A DNA stretch of 33,163 nucleotides from Candidatus Thalassarchaeaceae archaeon (GTDB taxonomy: Archaea; Thermoplasmatota; Poseidoniia; Poseidoniales; Thalassarchaeaceae), in the NCBI GenBank assembly GCA_030747485.1, contig JASLKP010000018.1, positions 1 to 33,163 on the forward strand, written 5' to 3'. The position numbers and the translations under genes were made by a program. The notes below the pieces were generated by a model. The model was not told the DNA's origin. It did no database searches and saw only the letters and a list, made by a program, of their open reading frames with translations. Shown piece after piece: positions 1 to 9,388 of this stretch (positions are counted from its first letter, which is position 1; every line of letters starts with the position of its first letter).

Positions 1-1
1 C

Positions 2-79
2 CAAGGTCAAGGCCAAGGTCAAGGCCAAGGTCAAGGCCAAGGTCAAGGCCAAGGTCAAGGCCAAGGTCAAGGCCAAGGT
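2..79 (+). repeat. Perfect 12-bp tandem repeat encoding Gln-Gly-Gln-Gly
   Basis: Six identical copies of a 12-base unit (CAAGGTCAAGGC) run in frame from base 2 to 73, followed by half a unit. The left edge of the window cuts the array, so its full length is unknown. Identical codons in every unit suggest recent expansion by slippage or unequal exchange. Confidence 0.95.
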
Positions 80-1261
80 CAGCAAGGTCAGCAAGGTCAG
101 CAAGGACAGCAAGGTCAGCAGGGACAACAAGGTCAGCAAGGTCAACAAGGCCAGCAAGGCCAAGATTCTCAGCAAGGCCAGCAGTCCGGCGAGCAAGGCC
201 AGCAAGGTCAGCAAGGCCAGCAAGGCCAGCAAGGCCAGCAAGGCCAGCAGGGCGAGCAGGGCCAGCAGCAGGACAACGGACAGGGTCAACAGCAGCAAGG
301 TGGTGAGCAAGGTGGTCAGCAAGATAGCGGCCAGCAGCAAGACCAGGGTGGTGACAACCAAAATGGTGAGAACCAGCAGCAGCAAGGACAGACCCAGAAC
401 GGCCAGCAAGGTCAGCAAGGTCAGCAATCCGACCAGCAACAGGGACAACAGCTAGACAACCAAGAGAACAACGGTGACGTCGACAACGATGGTGACGGCA
501 TCCCAGATAACATCGACACAGACGATGACAATGACGGGATCCCAGATAGTCAAGAACCTGGTAACCAGGATACTGACAATGATGGTACGCTAGACCACGA
601 AGATTCCGATATGGATGGCGACGGCATTGAGAACGATCAGGACGATGATATCGATGGCGATGGAATCCCCAACGATCAGGACACCGACGATGACGGTGAT
701 GGAATTGCAGACGATCAGGACGTCGATCCGACGAACCCGAACGACACTGCAAACGATCACGACAACGATGGTGTGAATGATAATGAGGATTCAGATGACG
801 ATGGTGACGGAATTGATGACCAAGAGGAAGTCAATGACGGTGACCCAAATACCGACATCTATGACCACGATAACGACGGCCTGAACGACATGTACGATTT
901 GGACATCGACAATGACGGTATCGACAACGTAGACGACCTGTATGAAAACGGCTCATCTGCATCTCGTGACCACGACAACGATGGACTCAATGACGGCGTC
1001 GATGACGACGACGACAACGACAACATCCTTGACGTAGACGAGCTTGACGGTGCAACCGGCAATTGGCGCTATGATCACGACAATGACGGGATCACAGATG
1101 TAATTGACACGGATGACGACAATGACGGCTTGTCCGATTGGTTCGAAGCTAATGATGGCAATGACGAGACTGGTCAGTTCGACCACGACAACGACGGCTT
1201 AGATGACGTTGTTGACGATGACGACGACGGCGACGGCATTCTCGACGAACTCGAGATTTGA
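2..1261 (+). CDS. Gln/Gly-repeat and DxDxDG calcium-repeat secreted protein (5' end missing)
   Basis: The reading frame is open from base 2, so the start lies left of the window; 419 residues are visible. Residues 1 to about 155 are almost only Gln and Gly: first Gln-Gly dipeptides, then Gly-Gln-Gln triplets with occasional Glu, Asp, Asn and Ser. From about residue 158 to the stop the protein is a run of acidic loops of the form DxDxDGxxD (DHDNDGLND, DDDGDGI and similar), as in thrombospondin type-3 and related Ca-binding repeats. It ends in ELEI with no membrane helix or sorting motif, so it is either secreted or held by its missing N-terminus. A Met at 611 is internal and is not a credible start. 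A strong terminator follows at 1324. The fold and calcium binding are inferred from the repeat pattern; the biological role is unknown. Confidence 0.85.
   Translation, partial: QGQGQGQGQGQGQGQGQGQGQGQGQGQQGQQGQQGQQGQQGQQGQQGQQGQQGQDSQQGQQSGEQGQQGQQGQQGQQGQQGQQGEQGQQQDNGQGQQQQGGEQGGQQDSGQQQDQGGDNQNGENQQQQGQTQNGQQGQQGQQSDQQQGQQLDNQENNGDVDNDGDGIPDNIDTDDDNDGIPDSQEPGNQDTDNDGTLDHEDSDMDGDGIENDQDDDIDGDGIPNDQDTDDDGDGIADDQDVDPTNPNDTANDHDNDGVNDNEDSDDDGDGIDDQEEVNDGDPNTDIYDHDNDGLNDMYDLDIDNDGIDNVDDLYENGSSASRDHDNDGLNDGVDDDDDNDNILDVDELDGATGNWRYDHDNDGITDVIDTDDDNDGLSDWFEANDGNDETGQFDHDNDGLDDVVDDDDDGDGILDELEI
80..256 (+). repeat. Degenerate 9-bp tandem repeat encoding Gln-Gln-Gly
   Basis: From base 80 the unit changes to 9 bases (CAG CAA GGT/GGC/GGA), giving Gly at every third residue. 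Synonymous changes and a few insertions (Asp-Ser, Ser-Gly-Glu) make it older or less homogenised than the 12-base array. Gly-Gln-Gln is formally a collagen-type Gly-X-Y pattern, but prolines are absent. Confidence 0.85.
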
Positions 1262-1323
1262 TCGCAACATCGTAATTTGCCAAGTCTAGACCCATTGGCC
1301 ACGTCAATGGCGACCCACAGGCT

Positions 1324-1375
1324 TCCCCCGGGGGCATTGCTCCCGGGGGACTGCCCAAACTCTCTTTTTCTTTTT
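1324..1375 (+). terminator. Hairpin and T-tract terminator after the Gln/Gly-repeat gene
   Basis: Bases 1324-1335 pair with 1339-1350: a 12-bp stem with one G-T wobble and a 3-nt ATT loop, built on CCCCCGGG against CCCGGGGG. A T-rich tract follows at 1361-1375 (TCTCTTTTTCTTTTT). It lies 63 bases past the stop of the upstream gene. Archaeal termination depends mainly on the T-tract, so both parts support a terminator. Confidence 0.8.
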
Positions 1376-1387
1376 ACAATTGGAAAT

Positions 1388-1404
1388 GATACCCATAGGG
1401 TATC
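1388..1404. promoter_or_regulatory. 7-bp palindrome GATACCC / ATA / GGGTATC
   Basis: A perfect inverted repeat with a 3-nt loop lies 12 bases after the terminator T-tract and about 35 bases before a TATA-like sequence (GATATAG, 1439-1445) of the 2584-residue surface protein gene. It belongs to a set of similar palindromes (9885, 11579, 16985). The function is unknown; a protein-binding site is one option. Confidence 0.45.
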
Positions 1405-1438
1405 GTGATACGGAAGTGCACGTTCTTGCCGAGTCGTT

Positions 1439-1445
1439 GATATAG
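1439..1445 (+). promoter_or_regulatory. TATA-like box for the giant surface protein gene
   Basis: GATATAG lies about 40 bases before the start codon, which would put transcription initiation near base 1468 and leave a short leader containing an AGGTGA Shine-Dalgarno site at 1473-1478. This rests on position and composition only. Confidence 0.35.
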
Positions 1446-1479
1446 CGGTCGCGAGTGGCGAGGTGCTTCACTAGGTGAG

Positions 1480-4400
1480 ATGATGACTAAAATTGATAGA
1501 TATCTTGAGAATATTGGAATGTGGCGAAAGACATCTTGGTCCCTGATTATGGTGTCCATGATGATTCTTTCTACATTAGCAGGAATGAGTGTCGCTTTTA
1601 CAGACGCTTCCGAATCAGATTGGAATGACTCAGTCAAGCGTACTGCCGTTCAAACGGGAGATCAATATGATCAACCATATCGCGAAACTGTAAATCGAGG
1701 TGATGTTGCATCACCTTTCACACATCCAGCATTAATGGATCCTGCATATGGTGACTATGGTGTCATGTATGGAAAAGTTTCAGATTTGTCATTATTGAAT
1801 CTTCGAGCAGATGGTTGGACCCTACACCTAGAGGAGCGAATTGGTGATGACCACGACAATGATGGCATTGATGACTTGAACGATTTAGATGATGACAATG
1901 ATGGTATTTACGACCTCATTGAGCGTTTCGATGGTTGTTTCGGCACAGGCCCATTGGACCATGACAATGACGGTATTTCTGATGAAGATGATTGGGACGA
2001 TGATAACGATGGTATCCTAGAGGGGCCCTTGGATATGAGTCAGGGTGCAGACCCACTTAATGTTAGTACAGACCGCTATGTAATGCCGAATTCGACACAC
2101 CCTTGGAATGGAGAACTAATCCCAATTGGTTACCTGGTTGACCAGAATCCATGGGACCATGACAATGATGGTGTTCCCGATGAGGATTTTGATGGTTCAG
2201 GCCCCGGTTCGTATGACGAAGACGACGACAACGATGGTCAGATTGACCAATTCACTTGGCCTTGTGACTTTGATGGCGATGGCCAGCAAGATTACTTTGA
2301 TTCAGACGATGATGACGATGGAATCACAGATCGTCTAGATGCAAACCCCTACGATGCATCGAATACGAACACAGTCAGTTATTCATACACAACTTGGACA
2401 TTGAGTCAGTATTCACAATATAGTGGCGGAGTTGATTTTGTTGCTCTAGAGGCAATGTACCACCCCTCACCAATGGCAACACCAACATTTACCGCAATTC
2501 ATGACGGTGATTTTGATGGTGATCTTATTCCAAATTTCTTAGACCCTGATGACGATAACGATGGGTTGCCTGACAATGCAGATACTGATGATGATAACGA
2601 CGGCATGCTTGACATGTGGGATCCCGATGACGACAACGATGGCATCCTTGATGCTTGCACAAATGTAGACTACAACAACGACGGTCTTAACGATCTCTTT
2701 GGTGGCAATACTGCACCTTACCAAGTTGCAGGTGCTGACGGCGATAACGATGGTATCATCGATTGTGAGATGGATTATGATCGAGATAAGGATGATGACC
2801 GCTGGAGAGCAATTGATCAAAATTACAACGGAATATGGGATTGGTTTGATTCAGACATGGGCGGAAATGTATCGCCTGACAACCCGAATGGTCAGCCTTC
2901 ATGGGACGTAACTGACTTTGCTTGGGATATTGACAATGATGGTACTGAAAACGAACTTGATCGATACCCCACGACACCAACAGCGATAGTGAATACTTGG
3001 AACTGCCTCACCGTCAATCCAGATCCACGATGTGACACTGAACGCGCTTCTTTCGCAGGATTCAACGATTGGGATGGTGACGGAATTGACAACTGGAAAG
3101 ATTCTGATGACGATGGTGATGGTATCATCGATTGGTTGGATATCGACCCGGATTGTGATTTTGACAATGATGATGATATTCACCAGATTAATGGTAGCAA
3201 ATACCGCGATGATGGTCCTAATGACGTTGATTCTGACATTGATGGTGATGGCCTAGATAACAGTGTAGATTGGGATGATGACAACGATGGAATCAATGAT
3301 TTGTATGATCCAGATGATGGAAATTGTGGTTTCGTAGACACAGATGCAAATGATCAATTCTACCAAAGCTATTACCCAGTATCTGATGGGAACGCAATCG
3401 ACGGTTCTAACGATAATCAAGAGTACCAAGACAATTCTTCAGATCACTGGAATATCACATACCTGATGAACCCCTTCGACTCGATTGTAATCGATTACAA
3501 TGGATATGATGGTACAACCAATCCTCCAGTATCTGGAGAAGTACCAGAATTCTACTGGTATGTACTTGCACGTTGGTCACCATGGAGCGGTGGCAATGAC
3601 GTCGATATTGACATCGATGGAGACAGTCTACAAAATGGCCTCGACGTCGATCAAGATGGTGATGGTTTACCCGATTGGTGGGATCAAGATGAAGGCAATG
3701 ATGGCTTAATTGACATTAACGATTTCAAGTTCGGCGGTACAGTCACAAACAGCAATGAATGTGGCTGGACTTCTGAGTTGGGATACGTTTGTGGTTGGAA
3801 TTACGCTGTGAAGTACATGATTCCGCTAGAAACGAGTTCAACAGGATTCAACCTACCATTTTCAACCCGCCCAGATCCAACTTATACTGATGGTACATAC
3901 GATGGAGCAAACTCAGCAAACAATTGGCGATGCACATCTTCTTCTTGCTACCAAATTCCATTCAATGGACAAACAGTAGCAGCATTCAACTATAGCCAGA
4001 TGGCACACAATCGCGACCTATACATCACATGGGTAGGGCTTTCAACAGGTATGTGGAATTGGAATGCTGACATCAATGGGAATTTCTTCCCTGACGAAAG
4101 TCTCGCTGATCTCATCCCAGATGATACTGACCCTGACGATGATTGTGGAAATATCGTGGTCACCGATGGTCAGAACACCTATGCTCCTACTTGTCAGTTT
4201 AACGACACTGCTGATTTAGATGATGATTTAGATGGTGTCTATGATTTGTTCGACGTCGACGATGACAACGATGGTATCTGGGATTATCTTGAAGTAGATT
4301 CAGATGGAGATTGGGATGATGACGCAAATACACAACCTCCTGGAAATTTCTTCACAGGATTCAATTGTGATGACAACGATGATGACGGCACAGATTCAGA

Positions 4401-7400
4401 TCCAGATAATGATGGATGGTATCAAGCTGTATGGGACCAAGGTGTCATGGGTCAAGGCCTGTTATTCCCTGAGTTCTACGATGTAGACAATGACAACGAT
4501 GGCGTGCCAGACGGCGAAGATTTCGATGACGATAATGACGGCATCCTCGATGTTGATCAGGAACTACAGTGTTTCTGGGGCGAGGAACAATCTACGTGGG
4601 ATCACGACAACGATGGCACACTCAATTGGGCAGATGATGACTGGGACGGAGATGGAATATCTAACACAGAGGAAGCGAATGGTGTCAATCCACTCACAGC
4701 TCCTTGGGACCACGACAACGATGGTTTGCGCGACGACGTCGACCTCGATGACGACTCAGATGGTATGCACGATGAGGATGAGATCATCCTATGGCCAACT
4801 CGATATGGGCGCAATTCGACCAACCCTTGGGATCACGACGATTTTGGCAACGGTGAAGCACTTTCCGATCCATCCAATCCATACACTGGTCCTGATGTAA
4901 GAGACTTAGATGATGACAATGATACACGCGAGGATACAGATTATGACATCCTTGAAGAGGGTCACACTGCCTTCTGTAACGGTGCAAACGTCACCAGTTC
5001 AGATTGGGACCACGACAACGATTGTGTTCTCGATGAGGATGATAAGATTCCTACACGAGTTGAATTACTTGCACCAGACACATTGTGGTTGGATGCTCAA
5101 TTCCCAGCAATCCTTGCGGGAACAGTCTACGCATTGAACTTCACAACGGGCAATTTCACTCCAACTGGAGATTTACCTGTTCAGGTGCACGTGGCATGGG
5201 TCCAAAATGGTACAGAGGCCTTTGAGACCATCAACGTACTTTCCAATCAGTGGGGGGCGTTTAGCGTAGGCCAATTCCTCTTCCCTGAGAACATTCACGT
5301 CGGTGATAACACCACTTACGAGATTTGGGCAGAAGTCACGGAGATGTTCATTCATGACGGTTCAGAGTCCCCGAAGTATCCCGTTGCAGTCAATGCCAAT
5401 CTAACACTTGATTACACAGCTTGGACATATTTCCGTAGCGATGAACAACCATTGTGGCTTGATTTCAAGACTCACTATGAAGCAGACTGGGATCGTGGTA
5501 TCTTTGACAAGCGAATGGCATTCGCACCAATCACGTTCTCAATTAGCGGTGGACCCTTTGGAAATCGCACTACTCCAACAAATTACACAGGATTCGGTCA
5601 GGGATTCAGAGCCGATGAAGGCGGTTGGACATCACTCACATACGTACAACAATCGGGTGCAGTGGGAGATTGGAAGCAGGTACGATACAATTCCACAATG
5701 GATAACGGCCCAGGTATGTTGCCTGGCGGTTACGAAGAAGTCGTTTGGAACAATCTGAGTCTCACTCATGACGTTGTTGGCACGTACACTTACTCAAACA
5801 CAAGTTTACCCGTTGGTGATTACGAAGTCACAGGTCATGTTGTACCATCGCTTGCTGGCTATGAAGATCACCAGCAGAGTCTCGGCCTAACTGGAGCACA
5901 GTGGCCATGGCCCTATGTTCATGGAGCTGAAACAGATACGTTCTCGATTCGAAGTATGCATCGAATGTACGTTGAGGCTGAAATTATCGTAGCTGCATCT
6001 AATCCCGTTTACTATTATGACATGACTCAATTTACAGGCAGCAGTTACGGTGCTTGGAGAGCATTGTTTAGTTCTCAAGGATTATCTGCAGCAGGTTTGA
6101 CGTATGAGGAAGCAAAGCTAGGAAAGCCATTCGCTCAACTATGGGACGGTAATCCAGCATCATTGACTGATGAGGCGGCCAAACTACGTCCATTCCTTCG
6201 AGCAAACAGCTCACATTGGTTCATCATCATGCAAAATGGTGGCGATTTCGACGTACCACCTTGTGGACAGATTGACCCATCAGATCCGCAAAGTCCACTA
6301 CGTTGCGAAATTATTCCCGAAATGAACACAGGTGAAACCTTCCGTGTCATTGGAAACGTTACCAATCGAACAGGGACACCTTGGCTACAGGATCCGATGG
6401 CATTACAAGTCGACCTTGATCACAACGGCATCTTCCAGGGAAGTCAAGAAACGGGCTACGCCCGCGTTCCGACAATGTATGGAGGGGAAGCCCGCTTCGA
6501 TTACAATTGGACGTGGTATAGTCAGTATCAGGCCTCAACCTATGGTGTTCGTGTGGACTTCACAAACTCAGAGTTTTACTTCACTGGGAATTTGACAAAC
6601 GTGCTCGCCCCAACTGGGGCGTATGGAAATATTTCAGTGGTTGGAACCACTGATTTCCAGTTGAACACTTTACCACGATTGTATCGAAATCAGAATACAA
6701 CCGTTGAGGCAAGGTTGGTCGATAACGCCCTCCAACCAGTCCGCAGTGCTCCAGTTAATTGGACATGGTCTGCCAACGGAGAGAGCAATTTCTCAGAGAC
6801 GGATCAAAATGGTGTGTTCAAGATTGATTTGAATATCAGTGAGTTCCATCAGTTAGGGAATTTCAGTTTGCAATTCTCTTTCCCAGGTAATTCTCTTCTC
6901 AAAGGTTCCATGGTCAATCAAGAAATGTGGGTCGTGAGTCGAACATACATTGAGTTGATTTCAACCACTCCAAACATGAGGAGTAGTGGTGAAGTATGGC
7001 AATTCACAGCCGCAGTTACCGATGATAACAGGACACCTGCTCTAAGAGATTCAGGACAGGCACTGGATGGTAATGGTTCGGATGGTGGTACGGTCCAAGT
7101 CATCTTTGAAGGCACTGATTTCGACAACGTGCAACATCGGCAAGTCATGTTTGAATTGGATCCGAACTTTGGTGCAATTTATTCAGAGATGCTCCTAGAT
7201 GCACAGATTTTACGTGAGGACCCCGAATCCTTCCTACCGAATGGGTTCGGTCCCGTAAATGTCATCTTACGATTTGAGGAAAATCTTCCCCACGAAGGTT
7301 GTGAGGAATTACAGATTCCGTATCACTTGAGTTTGCAAGGTGCTTGGGACCCATGTGCATCAGTACAGGGTAGCGATCACTATCGCCGGGTCATGCAGCA

Positions 7401-9234
7401 CAACGTCGACGGATTCTCGTTGATTGGTCGAACGACTTTGGATGTTGATGATCAAATTGTATACACGAGCGAGGTGGATCCAATCACGGGTGAAAATGTC
7501 GAGAAACCAATGGTCGTCACAGGTCAACTGGTTGATGAACTTGGAGGCAATCTCTCCAACCGTGCCATCCGCGTATCCTATGAGATGCAAGGTGGAGTAC
7601 AGGGTGTAGTCTCTTGTCAGCCCGGTTCCACAGATTTCGATGGATACTTCGATGTCACATGTCCACTTGATGACGTGATGGCAGGACAGGCACGTGTGAC
7701 CGTTGAGTTCAATGCTTACGAAAACAACGACCGATTCCGTTACATGAATGCTAGCGTAACACGTCTGTTCCCTGTATTCAGCAACTCAACACTACACATC
7801 TCAGAAGTTGGACCATTCAAGACTGACGTAGATCGATACGAGTTCGTTAATGGCACCTCCTTCCCAGTATTGTATCTCAAGGAGAGTTACCACATTCATG
7901 CACTCCTTGAGCAAAGCAATGGCAACCCATTAGGTGGAAAGTGTTTGAACATCTATTTGGATCCACAGCAAAACACTCGACCTGTTGCGACAGCAATTAC
8001 TGCTGACGAAAATGGAGAGATTGAGTGGTTCAGTGGAGACAAGGATCAGAACCCAAGTCGGAAGGGAATCGAGCCCAATGGAAACAAGTTGGAGGGCTTC
8101 CGTATCTTACGAGTCGCTTACGAGCCGGATATCGAAGTGCCCGGCGGTTGTCGTTCAGAAGCAAACGCAGTTGTGAATGGCACATACATGGACATGGTCG
8201 TTCTTGTACGAAGCCGAATCGACATGGTTGTGAAGGTACCTTGGACAAGTCCAAGTGGATATTTGGTCTACGATGATGAGAAAAATTGTGCCACACCAGA
8301 ATATGAGGGTAACCACCCTTGTGTCGTTCACGGTTCAATTGCCATCTTACGTGACCGAATCGATTTAGCGGTCGAGGATCAAACGGTCACATATCTATTC
8401 CAATATTTGGATGAAAATGATACATGGGTGACGCATGAGATTCGCTACATCCGAACAGATGAACAAGGTGTAGCCAGCTTTAGTTGGAATAACCCGGGTG
8501 AAGACATTCCTGGAGAGTTACCGTGTGAACAAGGTGTTACACCATGTGCAACAAGAGGTGAATGGAGAATCACAGCGATGTTTGAAGGCAGTGATATGTT
8601 CCAAGAATATGCTGAGTCACGCTCACTGATTATCACACAAGGTGAAGCAGAATCGGCAGCAGATGCCGGCTGGACATTGGCAGTATTGTTACCAATCATA
8701 ATTGCCTTCCTCTTTGCATGTATTATTGGTGCCGTGATGTACAAGCGTTACAGCGAGCGACGCCGAATTGAAATCCTGAGAGGCATCCTCACAGATTCAT
8801 TGATGGCGCTACAAGCTCGTAACGAATACATCCAGGTGATTTTCAATTGCTACAAGGACTTGGTGAGATTCTTCCGTCAACACGGCTTCATGAAGAAGGT
8901 ATACGAGACAACCCGTGAGTTTGAATGGGCTGTTCGTAAGGCATTCTACATGGTTCCAAGCGATCAATTGGATGACTTCCTCTCAATCTTTGAAGAGGCA
9001 CGATATTCCGACCATGACATCGGTATTGCACAACGAGACAAGGTCATGTCAACACTGACCTCAATCACACAGAGCATATCCATGGCACTGGGTGATTCAA
9101 TGATTACACGCACTGCAGAGCATGATGCTTCTCTACACGGCAATCTCACCAAGGCTGGTGAATTCGTCGATTCAGAGGGCAATGTGCAACAAGCGGGCCT
9201 CGATGAGAGCCAAGACGCAGGATTCAGCCTCTGA
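1480..9234 (+). CDS. Giant membrane-anchored surface protein with DxDxDG repeats, beta-sandwich-like region and DUF4129-like tail
   Basis: The product has 2584 residues. A basic N-terminus and hydrophobic stretch (about 19-40) form a signal peptide or anchor. Residues about 124-1190 hold dozens of Asp-rich loops (DHDNDGxxD, DDDNDGI) typical of thrombospondin type-3-like Ca-binding repeats, interrupted by longer inserts that often carry closely spaced cysteine pairs. Residues about 1195-2390 look like tandem beta-sandwich domains and are rich in N-x-S/T sequons, as in archaeal S-layer-type glycoproteins. One membrane helix (about 2398-2420) is followed by a basic stop-transfer segment and a cytoplasmic tail of about 160 residues. 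That tail contains a TREFEWAV...FEEARYS pattern resembling DUF4129. AGGTGA at 1473-1478 is better spaced for the second ATG (1483). Architecture is well supported; adhesion, S-layer or sensing roles are guesses. Confidence 0.9.
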   Translation: MMTKIDRYLENIGMWRKTSWSLIMVSMMILSTLAGMSVAFTDASESDWNDSVKRTAVQTGDQYDQPYRETVNRGDVASPFTHPALMDPAYGDYGVMYGKVSDLSLLNLRADGWTLHLEERIGDDHDNDGIDDLNDLDDDNDGIYDLIERFDGCFGTGPLDHDNDGISDEDDWDDDNDGILEGPLDMSQGADPLNVSTDRYVMPNSTHPWNGELIPIGYLVDQNPWDHDNDGVPDEDFDGSGPGSYDEDDDNDGQIDQFTWPCDFDGDGQQDYFDSDDDDDGITDRLDANPYDASNTNTVSYSYTTWTLSQYSQYSGGVDFVALEAMYHPSPMATPTFTAIHDGDFDGDLIPNFLDPDDDNDGLPDNADTDDDNDGMLDMWDPDDDNDGILDACTNVDYNNDGLNDLFGGNTAPYQVAGADGDNDGIIDCEMDYDRDKDDDRWRAIDQNYNGIWDWFDSDMGGNVSPDNPNGQPSWDVTDFAWDIDNDGTENELDRYPTTPTAIVNTWNCLTVNPDPRCDTERASFAGFNDWDGDGIDNWKDSDDDGDGIIDWLDIDPDCDFDNDDDIHQINGSKYRDDGPNDVDSDIDGDGLDNSVDWDDDNDGINDLYDPDDGNCGFVDTDANDQFYQSYYPVSDGNAIDGSNDNQEYQDNSSDHWNITYLMNPFDSIVIDYNGYDGTTNPPVSGEVPEFYWYVLARWSPWSGGNDVDIDIDGDSLQNGLDVDQDGDGLPDWWDQDEGNDGLIDINDFKFGGTVTNSNECGWTSELGYVCGWNYAVKYMIPLETSSTGFNLPFSTRPDPTYTDGTYDGANSANNWRCTSSSCYQIPFNGQTVAAFNYSQMAHNRDLYITWVGLSTGMWNWNADINGNFFPDESLADLIPDDTDPDDDCGNIVVTDGQNTYAPTCQFNDTADLDDDLDGVYDLFDVDDDNDGIWDYLEVDSDGDWDDDANTQPPGNFFTGFNCDDNDDDGTDSDPDNDGWYQAVWDQGVMGQGLLFPEFYDVDNDNDGVPDGEDFDDDNDGILDVDQELQCFWGEEQSTWDHDNDGTLNWADDDWDGDGISNTEEANGVNPLTAPWDHDNDGLRDDVDLDDDSDGMHDEDEIILWPTRYGRNSTNPWDHDDFGNGEALSDPSNPYTGPDVRDLDDDNDTREDTDYDILEEGHTAFCNGANVTSSDWDHDNDCVLDEDDKIPTRVELLAPDTLWLDAQFPAILAGTVYALNFTTGNFTPTGDLPVQVHVAWVQNGTEAFETINVLSNQWGAFSVGQFLFPENIHVGDNTTYEIWAEVTEMFIHDGSESPKYPVAVNANLTLDYTAWTYFRSDEQPLWLDFKTHYEADWDRGIFDKRMAFAPITFSISGGPFGNRTTPTNYTGFGQGFRADEGGWTSLTYVQQSGAVGDWKQVRYNSTMDNGPGMLPGGYEEVVWNNLSLTHDVVGTYTYSNTSLPVGDYEVTGHVVPSLAGYEDHQQSLGLTGAQWPWPYVHGAETDTFSIRSMHRMYVEAEIIVAASNPVYYYDMTQFTGSSYGAWRALFSSQGLSAAGLTYEEAKLGKPFAQLWDGNPASLTDEAAKLRPFLRANSSHWFIIMQNGGDFDVPPCGQIDPSDPQSPLRCEIIPEMNTGETFRVIGNVTNRTGTPWLQDPMALQVDLDHNGIFQGSQETGYARVPTMYGGEARFDYNWTWYSQYQASTYGVRVDFTNSEFYFTGNLTNVLAPTGAYGNISVVGTTDFQLNTLPRLYRNQNTTVEARLVDNALQPVRSAPVNWTWSANGESNFSETDQNGVFKIDLNISEFHQLGNFSLQFSFPGNSLLKGSMVNQEMWVVSRTYIELISTTPNMRSSGEVWQFTAAVTDDNRTPALRDSGQALDGNGSDGGTVQVIFEGTDFDNVQHRQVMFELDPNFGAIYSEMLLDAQILREDPESFLPNGFGPVNVILRFEENLPHEGCEELQIPYHLSLQGAWDPCASVQGSDHYRRVMQHNVDGFSLIGRTTLDVDDQIVYTSEVDPITGENVEKPMVVTGQLVDELGGNLSNRAIRVSYEMQGGVQGVVSCQPGSTDFDGYFDVTCPLDDVMAGQARVTVEFNAYENNDRFRYMNASVTRLFPVFSNSTLHISEVGPFKTDVDRYEFVNGTSFPVLYLKESYHIHALLEQSNGNPLGGKCLNIYLDPQQNTRPVATAITADENGEIEWFSGDKDQNPSRKGIEPNGNKLEGFRILRVAYEPDIEVPGGCRSEANAVVNGTYMDMVVLVRSRIDMVVKVPWTSPSGYLVYDDEKNCATPEYEGNHPCVVHGSIAILRDRIDLAVEDQTVTYLFQYLDENDTWVTHEIRYIRTDEQGVASFSWNNPGEDIPGELPCEQGVTPCATRGEWRITAMFEGSDMFQEYAESRSLIITQGEAESAADAGWTLAVLLPIIIAFLFACIIGAVMYKRYSERRRIEILRGILTDSLMALQARNEYIQVIFNCYKDLVRFFRQHGFMKKVYETTREFEWAVRKAFYMVPSDQLDDFLSIFEEARYSDHDIGIAQRDKVMSTLTSITQSISMALGDSMITRTAEHDASLHGNLTKAGEFVDSEGNVQQAGLDESQDAGFSL

Positions 9235-9253
9235 ACTGAATGACACACGGGGT

Positions 9254-9288
9254 GTGGCGGGTGCAAGGTTCAGTCCTTGCACTCGCAC
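9254..9288. terminator. Long imperfect hairpin after the giant surface protein gene
   Basis: GTGCAAGG (9261-9268) pairs perfectly with CCTTGCAC (9275-9282) around a 6-nt loop, and the stem can extend outward with a bulge to about 9254/9288. It sits 20 bases past the stop codon in the gap between two convergent genes. There is no T-tract, so it could instead be an mRNA 3'-end stabiliser. Confidence 0.45.
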
Positions 9289-9388
9289 TCCGCCCCCAGA
9301 AGGGTGGAGCGATGTCACTGGCAGAGAGCATCTCACTCACCAGAGTATGGATTGGAGATCATGCAACAAGTAAAATCGCCAAGTGACT

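Noticed and set aside
2..260. Tandem repeats as a CRISPR array
   Set aside because: The units are 9 or 12 bases, directly adjacent with no spacers, and in frame with a coding region.
611..1261. Met 611 as the start of a separate protein
   Set aside because: The same frame is open to the left edge with continuous acidic repeats and the Gln/Gly tract, so 611 is internal.
859..1358. Minus-strand open frames opposite the Asp-rich repeats
   Set aside because: Ser/Val-rich frames opposite GAY/GGY-rich codons are by-products of the repeats, with no start context or recognisable domains. The same applies to other frames within 2126-4987.
9261..9282. Hairpin with GGTTCAGTCC as part of a tRNA T arm
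   Set aside because: No acceptor, D or anticodon stems can be formed around it.
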